NCBI GenBank assembly: GCA_036508135.1
Contig: DATCHW010000221.1
Span: 1-64,000 of the forward strand
Origin: DATCHW01 sp036508135
GTDB lineage: Bacteria; Bacteroidota; Ignavibacteria; Tepidaquicellales; Tepidaquicellaceae
Direction: 5' to 3'
Length of the DNA: 64,000 nt
Translations under genes and position numbers: made by a program
The notes under the pieces: generated by a model
What the model was told of the DNA's origin: nothing
The model's input: only the letters and a program-made list of their open reading frames with translations
The model's database searches: none
In this document: positions 44,942 through 52,327 of the stretch, one piece after another
Position numbering within the stretch: the first letter of the stretch is position 1
How the letters are laid out: each line of letters starts with the position of its first letter

Positions 44942-46308
44942 TTCTTATTTTTTTTTAATGTTAAATGCTCAGGGGTTGATTCCAAAGCAACGATATCTTT
45001 ATTTGTCTCATTCTTCCTTATTATGTGTACGTTGCTATTCTTATCTATTAAAACAACATTAGGTCTTAAAGTAATAAACTGCATCCATTGGGTCATATTA
45101 TATGCTCCAATCCGGCTGACAACAACATTGTCGCCTCTTTTCATCGGTGGAAGCGAAATAGATTCCCGCAACTGGTCAATGTTCATGCATAAAGGTCCGT
45201 AAACACTAGTGGTTTCAAAATGTTGTGAAAAATCCTGAGCCGGGGTTATCTTATGTTCATACCAGAAAGAGGTGAAAAGTAAATTTACACCAAAATCCAT
45301 AATTATAGAGTGTCTTCCGTCCGATAATTTTTTGTTTGCAATAACCGTTCCGAGTAAACTTCCCGCATCGTCAATTAATGCTCTTCCGGTCTCAAGAATG
45401 AGCAAAGGCATATGAGAGGGTTCAATCTGAGAATTTATGATTGCAGAACTGATAGCTTCGGCATAATCATCGAATGTGGGAGAAGTATCTATGCCCATAT
45501 AATAAGAACCCTTTAAAGTGTTCTTTGAAGCAAAGCCTCCCCCCAGGTCAAGATAATTAATGTTATGATTAAATTTTTGTTTAATATTAGAAGCAAGATC
45601 TGCCAGTTTTGTCGCCGCAATAGTATAAGCTGACGCTGATAACATAAATGTTCCGATATGGCAGTGCAAACCTACGAGATCGAGTTTCTTACTTAGCATT
45701 ATACGATTCAAAGCTTCCCATGCTTCTCCATTTTCATAATTAAAACCAAACCTGTCCCACATAGGATATACGCCGGTATCCATATTTACCCGGATAGCTA
45801 CTTTTGGTTTCTTTGAATGTTTATCGGTAAGTGCTATTAGCGAATAAAGTTCATCAAAGTGGTCTATATGAATTGGTGAACCGTTTTTGATTGCCGTATT
45901 GAGGTCATCGTCTGTTTTATCCGGACCATTGAAGATAATTTTATTTCCATCAACACCGTTTGCAATTGCCTTATCATATTCGAAACGGGAAACGACTTCT
46001 GCCCACGAACCTTCCTGATGAAATACATTACAAACTGCATTCAGATAATTTGTTTTATAAGACCAAGCAAACTGAACTTTCGGGTATCGGGTCTCAAATG
46101 CACTTTTTGCATTATTGTATGTTTTACGAATTGTGGCTTCCGAAATTACAAAAAGGGGGGACCCGAATTCCTTAATTAAATCCTTTACAGGAACACCATC
46201 AATTTCAGTTATCGGTTCAAATTCGGTTTTCATTCCGAATTTATTTGATATTCCAATGTTTAATTTCTTTATTATAGGTCTCTCAAATTGCTGTTTTTTC
46301 ATTACCAA
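44938..46308 (-). CDS. Fold-III PLP decarboxylase (DAP/ornithine decarboxylase-like)
   Basis: A 456-aa enzyme of the alanine-racemase-fold decarboxylases. The PLP lysine is about residue 85 (FAWSYKTNY); HCHIGT (217) , GGGF (256), ETGR (306) and the decarboxylase cysteine in GPLC (374) are all in place, so it should be active. An N-terminal extension of about 35 residues precedes the fold. It probably decarboxylates an amino acid or amino-acyl conjugate; diaminopimelate is only one possibility, since the operon is not a lysine operon. Confidence 0.83.
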   Translation of the reverse strand: MVMKKQQFERPIIKKLNIGISNKFGMKTEFEPITEIDGVPVKDLIKEFGSPLFVISEATIRKTYNNAKSAFETRYPKVQFAWSYKTNYLNAVCNVFHQEGSWAEVVSRFEYDKAIANGVDGNKIIFNGPDKTDDDLNTAIKNGSPIHIDHFDELYSLIALTDKHSKKPKVAIRVNMDTGVYPMWDRFGFNYENGEAWEALNRIMLSKKLDLVGLHCHIGTFMLSASAYTIAATKLADLASNIKQKFNHNINYLDLGGGFASKNTLKGSYYMGIDTSPTFDDYAEAISSAIINSQIEPSHMPLLILETGRALIDDAGSLLGTVIANKKLSDGRHSIIMDFGVNLLFTSFWYEHKITPAQDFSQHFETTSVYGPLCMNIDQLRESISLPPMKRGDNVVVSRIGAYNMTQWMQFITLRPNVVLIDKNSNVHIIRKNETNKDIVALESTPEHLTLKKNKN

Positions 46309-46367
46309 AAAATGTTTTAATTTTTAAAAAAGTTATCCGGAAATGTTCCGGAATGATAATTATTTTT

Positions 46368-47414
46368 TTATAACTCTGCATAAAGAGTTAATTTCTCAAA
46401 TTCCTTGATATCGCATATAAGGTCGTAAGAATATCTTATAAATAATTTTCCCGAACTGTATTTTTCGAATGGCACTACTTTCATTCCTAGTGCAAGTTTT
46501 ACGAGAGCTTCCGGCAGATTTTGTCCTGCACCTACAGAGAGATAGACCCATGCGGGAAGCCTCGGATTAATTTCTATCAGATAATATTCATTATCTTTTG
46601 TTTTTATTAACTCCAGTTCCATACCTCCGCGCCATTTTGTTTTCCTGATAATATGATGCGTCAGTTCTGTCATTTTTTCGTCGTCAAGAGTAATTCCCGC
46701 CCATGCTTTTCCTTTATCTGTTATATATTGCTTCCTCATTGGAACTGCTCCTATCGTATGACCTTTTCCATCTCCAAGAGCAACAACATTTACTTCAGTG
46801 CCTTTTACGAATTCCTGAATAATAATAGGCAATCCCCATTTAGAACTGATTTTATAAAAGTACATTTTCGCCTGCTCAGGATTTTGAGCAATATAAGCAT
46901 CATAAAATTTTCCTTTCACTAATAAAGGATATTGAAAGTCTTTTGTTAAGGAATACAATTCATTTTCACTAAAAATAGGACGGCTAAATGGAACTTTGAC
47001 TTTATATTTCTTTCCGAATTCAGGAAGGTTTGTCTTATGCCTTTCTTCAAACTGATGATATGTTGGAAGAAAAGTTTTTATACCCATTTTTCTCAGTCTT
47101 ACAGCTGATTTCATAAAAGTATAAAGTTCAGCATCAAAGTTTGGAATAAGTACATCGATTTTTTCAATATCATTAATATATTCAATTCTTTTTAACAGCA
47201 CATCCGAACCTGAAGCGGGATAAGGAATCTGATAAGACTTCTTTACAAGGTCATGCATATAAATGCCCGGCTCTAAGTTTTCATAAGCGAGTCCGATTAT
47301 ATTTGCATCAAATATTTTTGAATCGAGAATACCCCGAATTACGGGAATACCCGGTCCGGGGTTATCCGTATTGTTTAATCCGGTAGCGGCAATCGTAATT
47401 TTTTGCCTTTTCAT
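46368..47414 (-). CDS. ATP-grasp carboxylate-amine ligase
   Basis: A 348-aa ATP-grasp protein. The N-terminal Rossmann-like region begins ITIAATGLNNTDNPGPGIPV; PLLVKGKFYDAY and IIQEFVKGTEVN bind ATP, and MELELIKTKDN / LIEINPRLPAW supplies the magnesium-binding Glu-x-Asn-x-Arg. It should join a carboxylate to an amine, or make an acyl phosphate, at the cost of ATP. Coupled by a 4-nt overlap to the PqqD-like gene, suggesting peptide or amino-acid ligation. Confidence 0.87.
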   Translation of the reverse strand: MKRQKITIAATGLNNTDNPGPGIPVIRGILDSKIFDANIIGLAYENLEPGIYMHDLVKKSYQIPYPASGSDVLLKRIEYINDIEKIDVLIPNFDAELYTFMKSAVRLRKMGIKTFLPTYHQFEERHKTNLPEFGKKYKVKVPFSRPIFSENELYSLTKDFQYPLLVKGKFYDAYIAQNPEQAKMYFYKISSKWGLPIIIQEFVKGTEVNVVALGDGKGHTIGAVPMRKQYITDKGKAWAGITLDDEKMTELTHHIIRKTKWRGGMELELIKTKDNEYYLIEINPRLPAWVYLSVGAGQNLPEALVKLALGMKVVPFEKYSSGKLFIRYSYDLICDIKEFEKLTLYAEL

Positions 47415-47653
47415 TCTTTGATTATATTAAATTTCTTTAATATATCTAAATATTCGTTGTATGCTTTGTCTAAAACAGCAGATTTAACTTCATATTTTTC
47501 GAATAGTGCTTTTTTTATCTGTCCATCGGATTTATTTTCCTTCACCATCTCAAGTATTTCCACTGCAATCGGATTTAATGAATAGGAATCTCCGGTACCT
47601 GAATCAAACAGAAAGCCAGATTCGCTTAAAGCGATTTTTTTATTTACCTTCAT
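47411..47653 (-). CDS. PqqD-like peptide-recognition protein
   Basis: An 80-aa protein with the PqqD/RRE pattern: a short beta region (ALSESGFLFDSGTGDSYSLN), then IAVEILEMVKENKSDGQIKK and a helical end (YNEYLDILKKFNIIKE). PqqD-type domains bind leader peptides for modifying enzymes in ribosomal peptide pathways. Its stop overlaps the ATP-grasp start by 4 nt. No precursor peptide gene was recognised nearby, so the partner could also be a protein or a carrier. Confidence 0.8.
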   Translation of the reverse strand: MKVNKKIALSESGFLFDSGTGDSYSLNPIAVEILEMVKENKSDGQIKKALFEKYEVKSAVLDKAYNEYLDILKKFNIIKE

Positions 47654-47691
47654 AAATATTTTTTATTATTGTTAAACTTCGTTTGTATAAT

Positions 47692-48216
47692 TTATTTCAT
47701 TGGCGGCGGATGAACCGGAAGTCCCGGTGGTTGTCCGGGTGGATTTTGAGGTCCAATCATTTTTGAAATATCTTTTAAAATTAAATCAAATCTTTCTCTT
47801 TGTTTCTCATCACATAAATTTCTAATGTCTTTAAAATGATTGTATGTTATGAGGTCTAATTCTTTTTGCTTGTTACCGATTTCATCCGCTATTTTTGTTG
47901 CCTTTGAATCATCACCGCCATTTTCTTTTATTGTTTTAAATAGATTTTCTTTCAGCATTGCTATGTCATCAACTATTTTTCTCGCAGATGTGGAATGCTC
48001 ATTTCTTAATTTATCAAACTTTTCCGCCTGTTCCTTTGAAAATCTCAATTCCTGTTCAAGCAAAATTTTCCCTGCAGGAGGAGGAGGTGGTGGTTGCTGG
48101 ATTTGCCGGTGCTCTTTAAATTTATACATCCAAAGAAAACCAAGCGTCACCAAATTCATCATAACCAAACCAACAAGTAATAAATAAAGAATCCTGTTTC
48201 TTGATTTTGTTTCCAT
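47692..48216 (-). CDS. Spy/CpxP-like periplasmic stress protein
   Basis: A 174-aa protein anchored by one N-terminal helix (residues about 8-28). A Pro-rich spacer (QQPPPPPPAGK) leads to a long helical LTxxQ-like domain (LRFSKEQAEKFDKLRNEHS; LDLITYNHFKDIRNLCDEKQRERF) and a Pro-rich tail. This is the layout of CpxP/Spy/CnrX-type periplasmic chaperone-sensors. It lies 3 nt after the anti-sigma-like gene and may be the sensing partner of that module. Confidence 0.82.
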   Translation of the reverse strand: METKSRNRILYLLLVGLVMMNLVTLGFLWMYKFKEHRQIQQPPPPPPAGKILLEQELRFSKEQAEKFDKLRNEHSTSARKIVDDIAMLKENLFKTIKENGGDDSKATKIADEIGNKQKELDLITYNHFKDIRNLCDEKQRERFDLILKDISKMIGPQNPPGQPPGLPVHPPPMK

Positions 48217-48219
48217 AGT

Positions 48220-48534
48220 CTAATAATTATAATAGGGAGTTTTTAAAAAATATTCATAAGTAATATTATCAATCATCTGTTCTCTTGTGTAAACACTTTG
48301 TGTACTGTCTTTTTGAATCAGGAAAATTGTAACCAAATTAACGATAATAAAAAGTGTAACCATAGCAAATGCAAGTTTGAATCCTTTAAAAGCAAAAATT
48401 GACGGCTCTTCTTTTTCGTTAAGCCTGCTCATTATTTTATTAAAAACATATGGATTCACCCCTGCTCTTTTAATACCCTCAATGCTTTGAATTGTTTGGT
48501 CAATTTCATCCTGTATTTTTTTCTCTGTATCCAT
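48220..48534 (-). CDS. Anti-sigma-factor-like membrane protein
   Basis: A 104-aa protein with a cytoplasmic N-terminal helical part (DTEKKIQDEIDQTIQSIEG), a single transmembrane helix (about 52-72) and a short outer tail. Its size, topology and position directly after the ECF sigma gene and before a Spy-like sensor suggest an anti-sigma factor, though no classical zinc-binding anti-sigma motif is visible. Confidence 0.65.
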   Translation of the reverse strand: MDTEKKIQDEIDQTIQSIEGIKRAGVNPYVFNKIMSRLNEKEEPSIFAFKGFKLAFAMVTLFIIVNLVTIFLIQKDSTQSVYTREQMIDNITYEYFLKTPYYNY

Positions 48535-48582
48535 CTTTATTACTTTAGATGCTCTTTTTTAAAAAATCTTGCGGTTAATTAA

Positions 48583-49146
48583 TTATTTTTTATAAAAACC
48601 ATATAAATATTTCTGCAAATTTGATTTTGCTCTGTGAATTAATGATTCCACGGACGATTTACTCAACTTCATCACCTCACAGACTTCATCATAACTTAAA
48701 TTTTCAATTTTATTTAAGATAAATGCAGTCTTTTGATTATCCGGGAGAAGGTCAATAGCTTTAAATAATATTCCGGCTCTTTCTTTATTCTCTAATATTA
48801 TTCCGGGATGAATAAAATCCTCAATTTCATATTCTTCATTATCTTTATGAAATATTGATTTAACAAAAGCAAAACGTTTTTTCCTGGATTTATTTCTTAT
48901 AAACTCCAAAGATTTGTTTACTGCTATCCTGTATATCCAGGTATTAAGAGAAGAATCTTGTTTAAAACCGCCTATGCTTTTGTATATTTGAAGAAAAATT
49001 TCTTGCATTAAATCTTCAGCATCTTCTTTATTCTGGAGATAACCTAAAACAGTGTTATAGACTTTTGCGGAATATAAATCAAATAACTCCTTAAATGCAG
49101 CCTTATCACCGCTCAATATTCTATTTATTAAATCTTTTTCTTCCAT
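48583..49146 (-). CDS. ECF (sigma-70 family) RNA polymerase sigma factor
   Basis: A 187-aa sigma factor. Region 2 reads FDLYSAKVYNTVLGYL, EDAEDLMQEIFLQIY and SLNTWIYRIAVNKSLEF; region 4 reads LPDNQKTAFILNKIENLSYD and MKLSKSSVESLIHRAKSNL. It heads a nine-gene leftward operon whose genes are 3-59 nt apart or overlapping, and probably directs transcription of that operon in response to an envelope signal. Confidence 0.92.
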   Translation of the reverse strand: MEEKDLINRILSGDKAAFKELFDLYSAKVYNTVLGYLQNKEDAEDLMQEIFLQIYKSIGGFKQDSSLNTWIYRIAVNKSLEFIRNKSRKKRFAFVKSIFHKDNEEYEIEDFIHPGIILENKERAGILFKAIDLLPDNQKTAFILNKIENLSYDEVCEVMKLSKSSVESLIHRAKSNLQKYLYGFYKK

Positions 49147-49277
49147 ATAGATTTTAAAAGAACAGCAAAATAACTTATTAAATCCCTACTTTCACTTCAA
49201 TATTTTTAGTATTCCAACCTCTCTTAATAGTCTTAACTTCCGGAGAGTCTTATTTACATTCTAATAGAAATTAAAAA

Positions 49278-49313
49278 TCCACAATCCCGGAATGTTTTAA
49301 ACGGGATTGTGGA
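49278..49313 (-). terminator. Intrinsic terminator of the copy 2 secreted protein gene
   Basis: TCCACAATCCCG pairs perfectly with CGGGATTGTGGA; on the minus strand a T-tract (TTTTTAATTT) follows. It ends the leftward transcript from 49793 before the ECF sigma gene. Confidence 0.85.
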
Positions 49314-49337
49314 GAACTTCAGGATCAAGAAAAATAA

Positions 49338-49793
49338 TTATTTATTTCTCCAGCAATTTCCATTTCCCCTGCAGTTGCAGTTTCCTCTTCCATATCCATA
49401 TCCGTTCCTCCATCCTTTACCTTTTCCTTGACCGTTGCTATTTCCCCATTTGGGAACACCATTATCATCTGCTAATGTTATTTTATTTCCGTTTTGTTCT
49501 ATTGTAAAAGGATATAAATGATTTTCACCGCTTATTGTTTTTACATTTCCTTTTATAGTTGCATCGGATAGCAATAAGTTGTAGTTATTATCATTCCAGT
49601 ACCAGATTGGTCCGAGATGAACTATGTATTCATTACCATCGGTTCCTTTTAAAATACCGCTTGGTCTTTGATTGTCCGTAATAATGCCGGAAATCGTCTG
49701 AACGTTCTCATTACTCCACTGTTTATTTGCTCTTTGCGCAAAAGTGGCGGTCGCAAGAAGAAAGATTGCTAATGTTAAAAGTAATTTTTTCAT
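49338..49793 (-). CDS. Small secreted protein, copy 2 of a paralogous pair
   Basis: A 151-aa protein with signal peptide (MKKLLLTLAIFLLATATFAQ). ANKQWSNENVQTISGII, HLGPIWYWNDNNYNLLLSDA and IEQNGNKITLADDNGVPKWG are nearly the same as in the protein at 40138-40587. The tail is Gly/Asn/Cys-rich (GRGNCNCRGNGNCW), with three cysteines where copy 1 has one. A sigma54-type promoter and a palindromic activator-site candidate lie upstream. Unknown function; possibly a surface or matrix protein. Confidence 0.82.
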   Translation of the reverse strand: MKKLLLTLAIFLLATATFAQRANKQWSNENVQTISGIITDNQRPSGILKGTDGNEYIVHLGPIWYWNDNNYNLLLSDATIKGNVKTISGENHLYPFTIEQNGNKITLADDNGVPKWGNSNGQGKGKGWRNGYGYGRGNCNCRGNGNCWRNK

Positions 49794-49836
49794 CTTATTA
49801 ATTTTTTAAATTTAAAAACCCTGTTACTGTTTCTAT

Positions 49837-49852
49837 TACAATAACCGTGCCA
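49837..49852 (-). promoter_or_regulatory. Sigma54-type -24/-12 promoter
   Basis: TGGCACGGTTATTGTA on the minus strand, matching the promoter of the paralog at 40632-40647 at 15 of 16 bases. It is 44 bp before the gene start. Confidence 0.75.
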
Positions 49853-49920
49853 TTTATTATACTTCTTTTATGAGTCAAAACAACATATCAGTCTTCTATC
49901 TTCGTCTGATTCTGCCGATA

Positions 49921-49938
49921 TTCGTCAAATATGACGGT
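49921..49938. promoter_or_regulatory. TTCGTCA-N4-TGACG palindrome
   Basis: TTCGTCA-AATA-TGACGGT: the right half differs in two bases from the perfect form. It lies about 70 bp upstream of the 49852 -24 element and also upstream of the divergent DUF2892 gene, so it could serve both. Confidence 0.6.
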
Positions 49939-50019
49939 TAATAATCTAAAAGATATCAAAGGAACTATTATAGATAAAAAATAGTTGTTATTAGAAACTA
50001 AATTAAAAGGAGTATTGGA

Positions 50020-50223
50020 ATGAAAGTAAATGAAGGAACAACAGATAAAGTAATCCGAATTGTAGTTGGTCTTGCAATAATAATTGTTGTGGGATTTGTA
50101 ATGAAAAGCTGGTGGGGTATAATCGGAATCGTACCGCTTGCGACCGGTTTAGCATCAAGATGCCCTATGTATTCAATTTTAGGTGTTAATACCTGTAAAA
50201 AAACGGATATTACGAAAAGTTAA
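50020..50223 (+). CDS. DUF2892 small membrane protein
   Basis: A 67-aa protein with two transmembrane helices (IRIVVGLAIIIVVGFVMKS; GIIGIVPLATGLASRC) and the CPMYSILGVNTC motif typical of DUF2892 proteins, which often accompany rhodaneses or sulfur genes. AAAGGAG precedes the ATG. Divergent from secreted protein copy 2; the sequence just before its ribosome site is also found at the other paralog's flank (about 40800), where the gene itself is missing. Confidence 0.85.
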   Translation: MKVNEGTTDKVIRIVVGLAIIIVVGFVMKSWWGIIGIVPLATGLASRCPMYSILGVNTCKKTDITKS

Positions 50224-50270
50224 ATTCAGTTGGCAAAAAATAATTATTCCGGACGGATTTTTAGACCAGG

Positions 50271-50288
50271 TTCGTAATATTTGACGAA
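50271..50288. promoter_or_regulatory. TTCGTAA-TATT-TGACGAA palindrome (activator-site candidate)
   Basis: Two 7-bp arms separated by 4 bp, symmetric except for one position. It is centred about 57 bp upstream of the -24 element of the sigma54-type promoter at 50336-50350. Confidence 0.65.
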
Positions 50289-50335
50289 GTTATTTATATT
50301 TGTTGCGAAAAGTTATAGTATTAACAATATAATTA

Positions 50336-50350
50336 TGGCACTATAATTGC
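50336..50350 (+). promoter_or_regulatory. Sigma54-type -24/-12 promoter, consensus match
   Basis: TGGCAC-TATAA-TTGC: exact match to the core consensus with correct spacing. Transcription should begin near 50362, 20 bp before the DUF2202 start codon, which has its own AAAGGAG site. Confidence 0.85.
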
Positions 50351-50381
50351 TTCTTTCTTTTATAAAAAGGAGAAATTAAAA

Positions 50382-51029
50382 ATGAAGAAAATATTAGTTT
50401 TATCAATTATCGCTTTTTTCGCATTCAGTTTTTCATTCCTCAAAGAAAGAAATAATATCAACTATGCAGTTTCCGGTAAAATGCCAAACGATACTTCATA
50501 TTGTCGTGCCGGGAATTTTCCAAAACAGGATATTTCCCAGACTGGAGAAAAAGATTTAAAATATATGCGGGAAGAAGAAAAATTGGCACACGATTTTTAT
50601 TCTCAAATGTACGATAAATGGGGATTACGACCCTTCTATAATATCTTAGGTGCCGAGTTGAGACATATGACAGCGCTTAAATCTATGCTGGATAAATATT
50701 CAATTACTGATCCCATAAAAGATCAGAGCATACGTACTTTCGCCGATAATGAAATCAAAAAGCTTTATGAAAATATGATTGAACAGGGCAAAAAATCAGA
50801 AATCGATGCACTAAAAGCAGGTGCTGAAATTGAGGAAATAGATATAAAAGATCTAATGTCAGCAATCAAAGATACTGATAATGGAGACCTGAAATTTGTA
50901 TATAATAATTTAATGAGGGGATCACATAATCACTTGAGGGCATTTATACGGAATCTCGATAGAAGAAATATTGATTATTCTCCAAAACATCTGGATATAA
51001 AAACATTCGAGGATATATTAAATGATTAA
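50382..51029 (+). CDS. DUF2202 ferritin-like exported protein
   Basis: A 215-aa protein with signal peptide. The DUF2202 core (about 55-200) is a helical bundle with ferritin-like metal ligands: REEEKLAHDFY in the first helix, GAELRHMTALKSML in the second, KAGAEIEEIDIKDLM and RGSHNHLRAF later. It probably binds a di-iron or other metal centre in the periplasm; activity unknown. It has the best sigma54 promoter in the window and lies near the NtrC-type regulator. Confidence 0.87.
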   Translation: MKKILVLSIIAFFAFSFSFLKERNNINYAVSGKMPNDTSYCRAGNFPKQDISQTGEKDLKYMREEEKLAHDFYSQMYDKWGLRPFYNILGAELRHMTALKSMLDKYSITDPIKDQSIRTFADNEIKKLYENMIEQGKKSEIDALKAGAEIEEIDIKDLMSAIKDTDNGDLKFVYNNLMRGSHNHLRAFIRNLDRRNIDYSPKHLDIKTFEDILND

Positions 51030-51068
51030 TTTTAAGATGACAAAATAACGGTGTGAATCTGCAAATGA

Positions 51069-51104
51069 AAAGAGGCTTTTGATTTTTAAATCAAAAGCCT
51101 CTTT
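51069..51104. terminator. Bidirectional intrinsic terminator
   Basis: A 17-bp perfect stem (AAAGAGGCTTTTGATTT with its complement) and a TT loop, with A and T runs at the ends. It separates the convergent DUF2202 and helical-repeat genes. Confidence 0.92.
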
Positions 51105-51114
51105 AAATTAAAAT

Positions 51115-51846
51115 CTAATCAAAAATACTTTCTAACTTTTGATATTTAGAGTGCATTGAGTCTATCGCTTTATCAATTTGAGCTGAATCATTTGTTTTCA
51201 AAATTTCCTTTAGTGCTAAAGTAGCTTCTGTTAATTCTTTTGCCGCTTTATTATAGTCGTCGATTTTTGCAGGGATTCTTTTCTTTAGATTTTCTTCAGA
51301 AACCCTGGTAATATCTTCAGCTTTGGAAATAAGATTATCCATAACAAGATTTATTTCGTCATATTTCTTTTCCGGGAAAAATTTATGGTAAATTACATAA
51401 AGAGTTTTATGATATTCATCTAATTCTTTTAATACAGGTCTTAAAATTCTTACCATCATTTCAAAATTCGAATGAAGCTTCTCAGCGGCATCCAGCAATG
51501 CTTGGTCATCCGAACCATTCGCAGCATCATAGTAATCATCAGCAGTTTTATTTAAATCTATCAATCCTTCTTTCCATTTTGCTTCTTTATCTCTCAATAT
51601 ACCCGGCAGTTTAGCGTTGTTAATGTTTGATAAATGAGTTTGAATATCAGGAACAAGACTTTTTAAAAGTTTGATATCTTTTGCCGGATACGCTTCGTGC
51701 CATATTACATATATAACGTCGTGAAATTTTATGAGCTCGGGAACGTTTGATTTTATTTCTGCAGAATCAATTAAATTCTGAGAATAAGAATTCGAAACTG
51801 AAATTAACACAAAGAATAAAACAAGAAAAAAATATTTTTTTATCAT
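51115..51846 (-). CDS. Exported helical protein with internal duplication and conserved His
   Basis: A 243-aa protein with signal peptide (cleavage after YSQ). The mature chain is a tandem duplication of about 104 residues. Repeat 1 has FHDVIYVIWHEAYP (His42, His50) and KLHSNFE (His125); repeat 2 has YHKTLYVIYHKFFP (His146, His154) and SMHSKYQ (His232). Each half looks like a four-helix bundle and the matching histidines could bind heme or metal, as in cytochrome b562-like proteins. No family was recognised. Two TTCGTCA sites lie just upstream. Confidence 0.75.
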   Translation of the reverse strand: MIKKYFFLVLFFVLISVSNSYSQNLIDSAEIKSNVPELIKFHDVIYVIWHEAYPAKDIKLLKSLVPDIQTHLSNINNAKLPGILRDKEAKWKEGLIDLNKTADDYYDAANGSDDQALLDAAEKLHSNFEMMVRILRPVLKELDEYHKTLYVIYHKFFPEKKYDEINLVMDNLISKAEDITRVSEENLKKRIPAKIDDYNKAAKELTEATLALKEILKTNDSAQIDKAIDSMHSKYQKLESIFD

Positions 51847-51885
51847 TTTTTGATTTTATTAATTTATGAAAAATATGTTAGAAAT

Positions 51886-51922
51886 TTCGTCATATTTGTT
51901 GAAACTCGTCACAATTGACGAA
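51886..51922. promoter_or_regulatory. Two adjacent TTCGTCA-N4-TGACGAA sites
   Basis: 51905-51922 reads CTCGTCA-CAAT-TGACGAA, nearly perfect. 51886-51903 reads TTCGTCA-TATT-TGTTGAA, weaker. They lie 40-76 bp before the start of the leftward gene at 51846. No -24/-12 element was found between them and the gene, so the mode of action here is unclear. Confidence 0.6.
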
Positions 51923-52255
51923 TCATTTTGTTTCTTCGTTTTGCCTTTGCTGACCCCACCTGTATCTGTGTTTCATTCCGTTACCAAAATAGCATTCGCG
52001 GTCTTTTAATAGAAATCTATGTCTGTTTCCACACCAGATTTTATTGTTTCCTCCGTTTTTTGGAGGAACGTAATCCGGCATTTTAACTTCTTGATATCTA
52101 ACAATTAAAGATGTATCCGGAGTATTGGAATTTTGTATTGGGATTTGCTTTTGCATGTCGGGTCCGCCCTGATTGTGCGTTGTTAAAATATAAGTTGAGA
52201 TAGCAAATAATGCGAGACTTATTACAAATAACCCTATGACAATTCCTGTTTTCAA
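51923..52255 (-). CDS. Small membrane-anchored protein of unknown function
   Basis: A 110-aa protein with one N-terminal transmembrane helix (GIVIGLFVISLALFAISTYI) and an outer part ending in a basic, Cys-containing segment (WCGNRHRFLLKDRECYFGNG). Two cysteines could form a disulfide. No family recognised. A sigma54-like promoter lies 34 bp upstream, which would place it in the same regulon as its neighbours. Confidence 0.65.
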   Translation of the reverse strand: MKTGIVIGLFVISLALFAISTYILTTHNQGGPDMQKQIPIQNSNTPDTSLIVRYQEVKMPDYVPPKNGGNNKIWCGNRHRFLLKDRECYFGNGMKHRYRWGQQRQNEETK

Positions 52256-52288
52256 ACAATAAAATTTTATAATTCATCTTATAATACT

Positions 52289-52303
52289 TCAAATATTATG
52301 CCA
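52289..52303 (-). promoter_or_regulatory. Possible sigma54-type promoter, weaker match
   Basis: TGGCAT-AATAT-TTGA on the minus strand: spacing is correct, but both elements depart from consensus in one base. It precedes the 52255 gene and lies 25 bp beyond the NtrC gene end. Confidence 0.5.
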
Positions 52304-52327
52304 TAGAAAACAAAAAGGAAAATAACC

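Noticed and set aside
52098..52292. 64-codon minus-strand frame overlapping the 52255 gene
   Set aside because: It is a frame-shifted shadow; the main frame has a clear membrane anchor and a promoter placed for its start.
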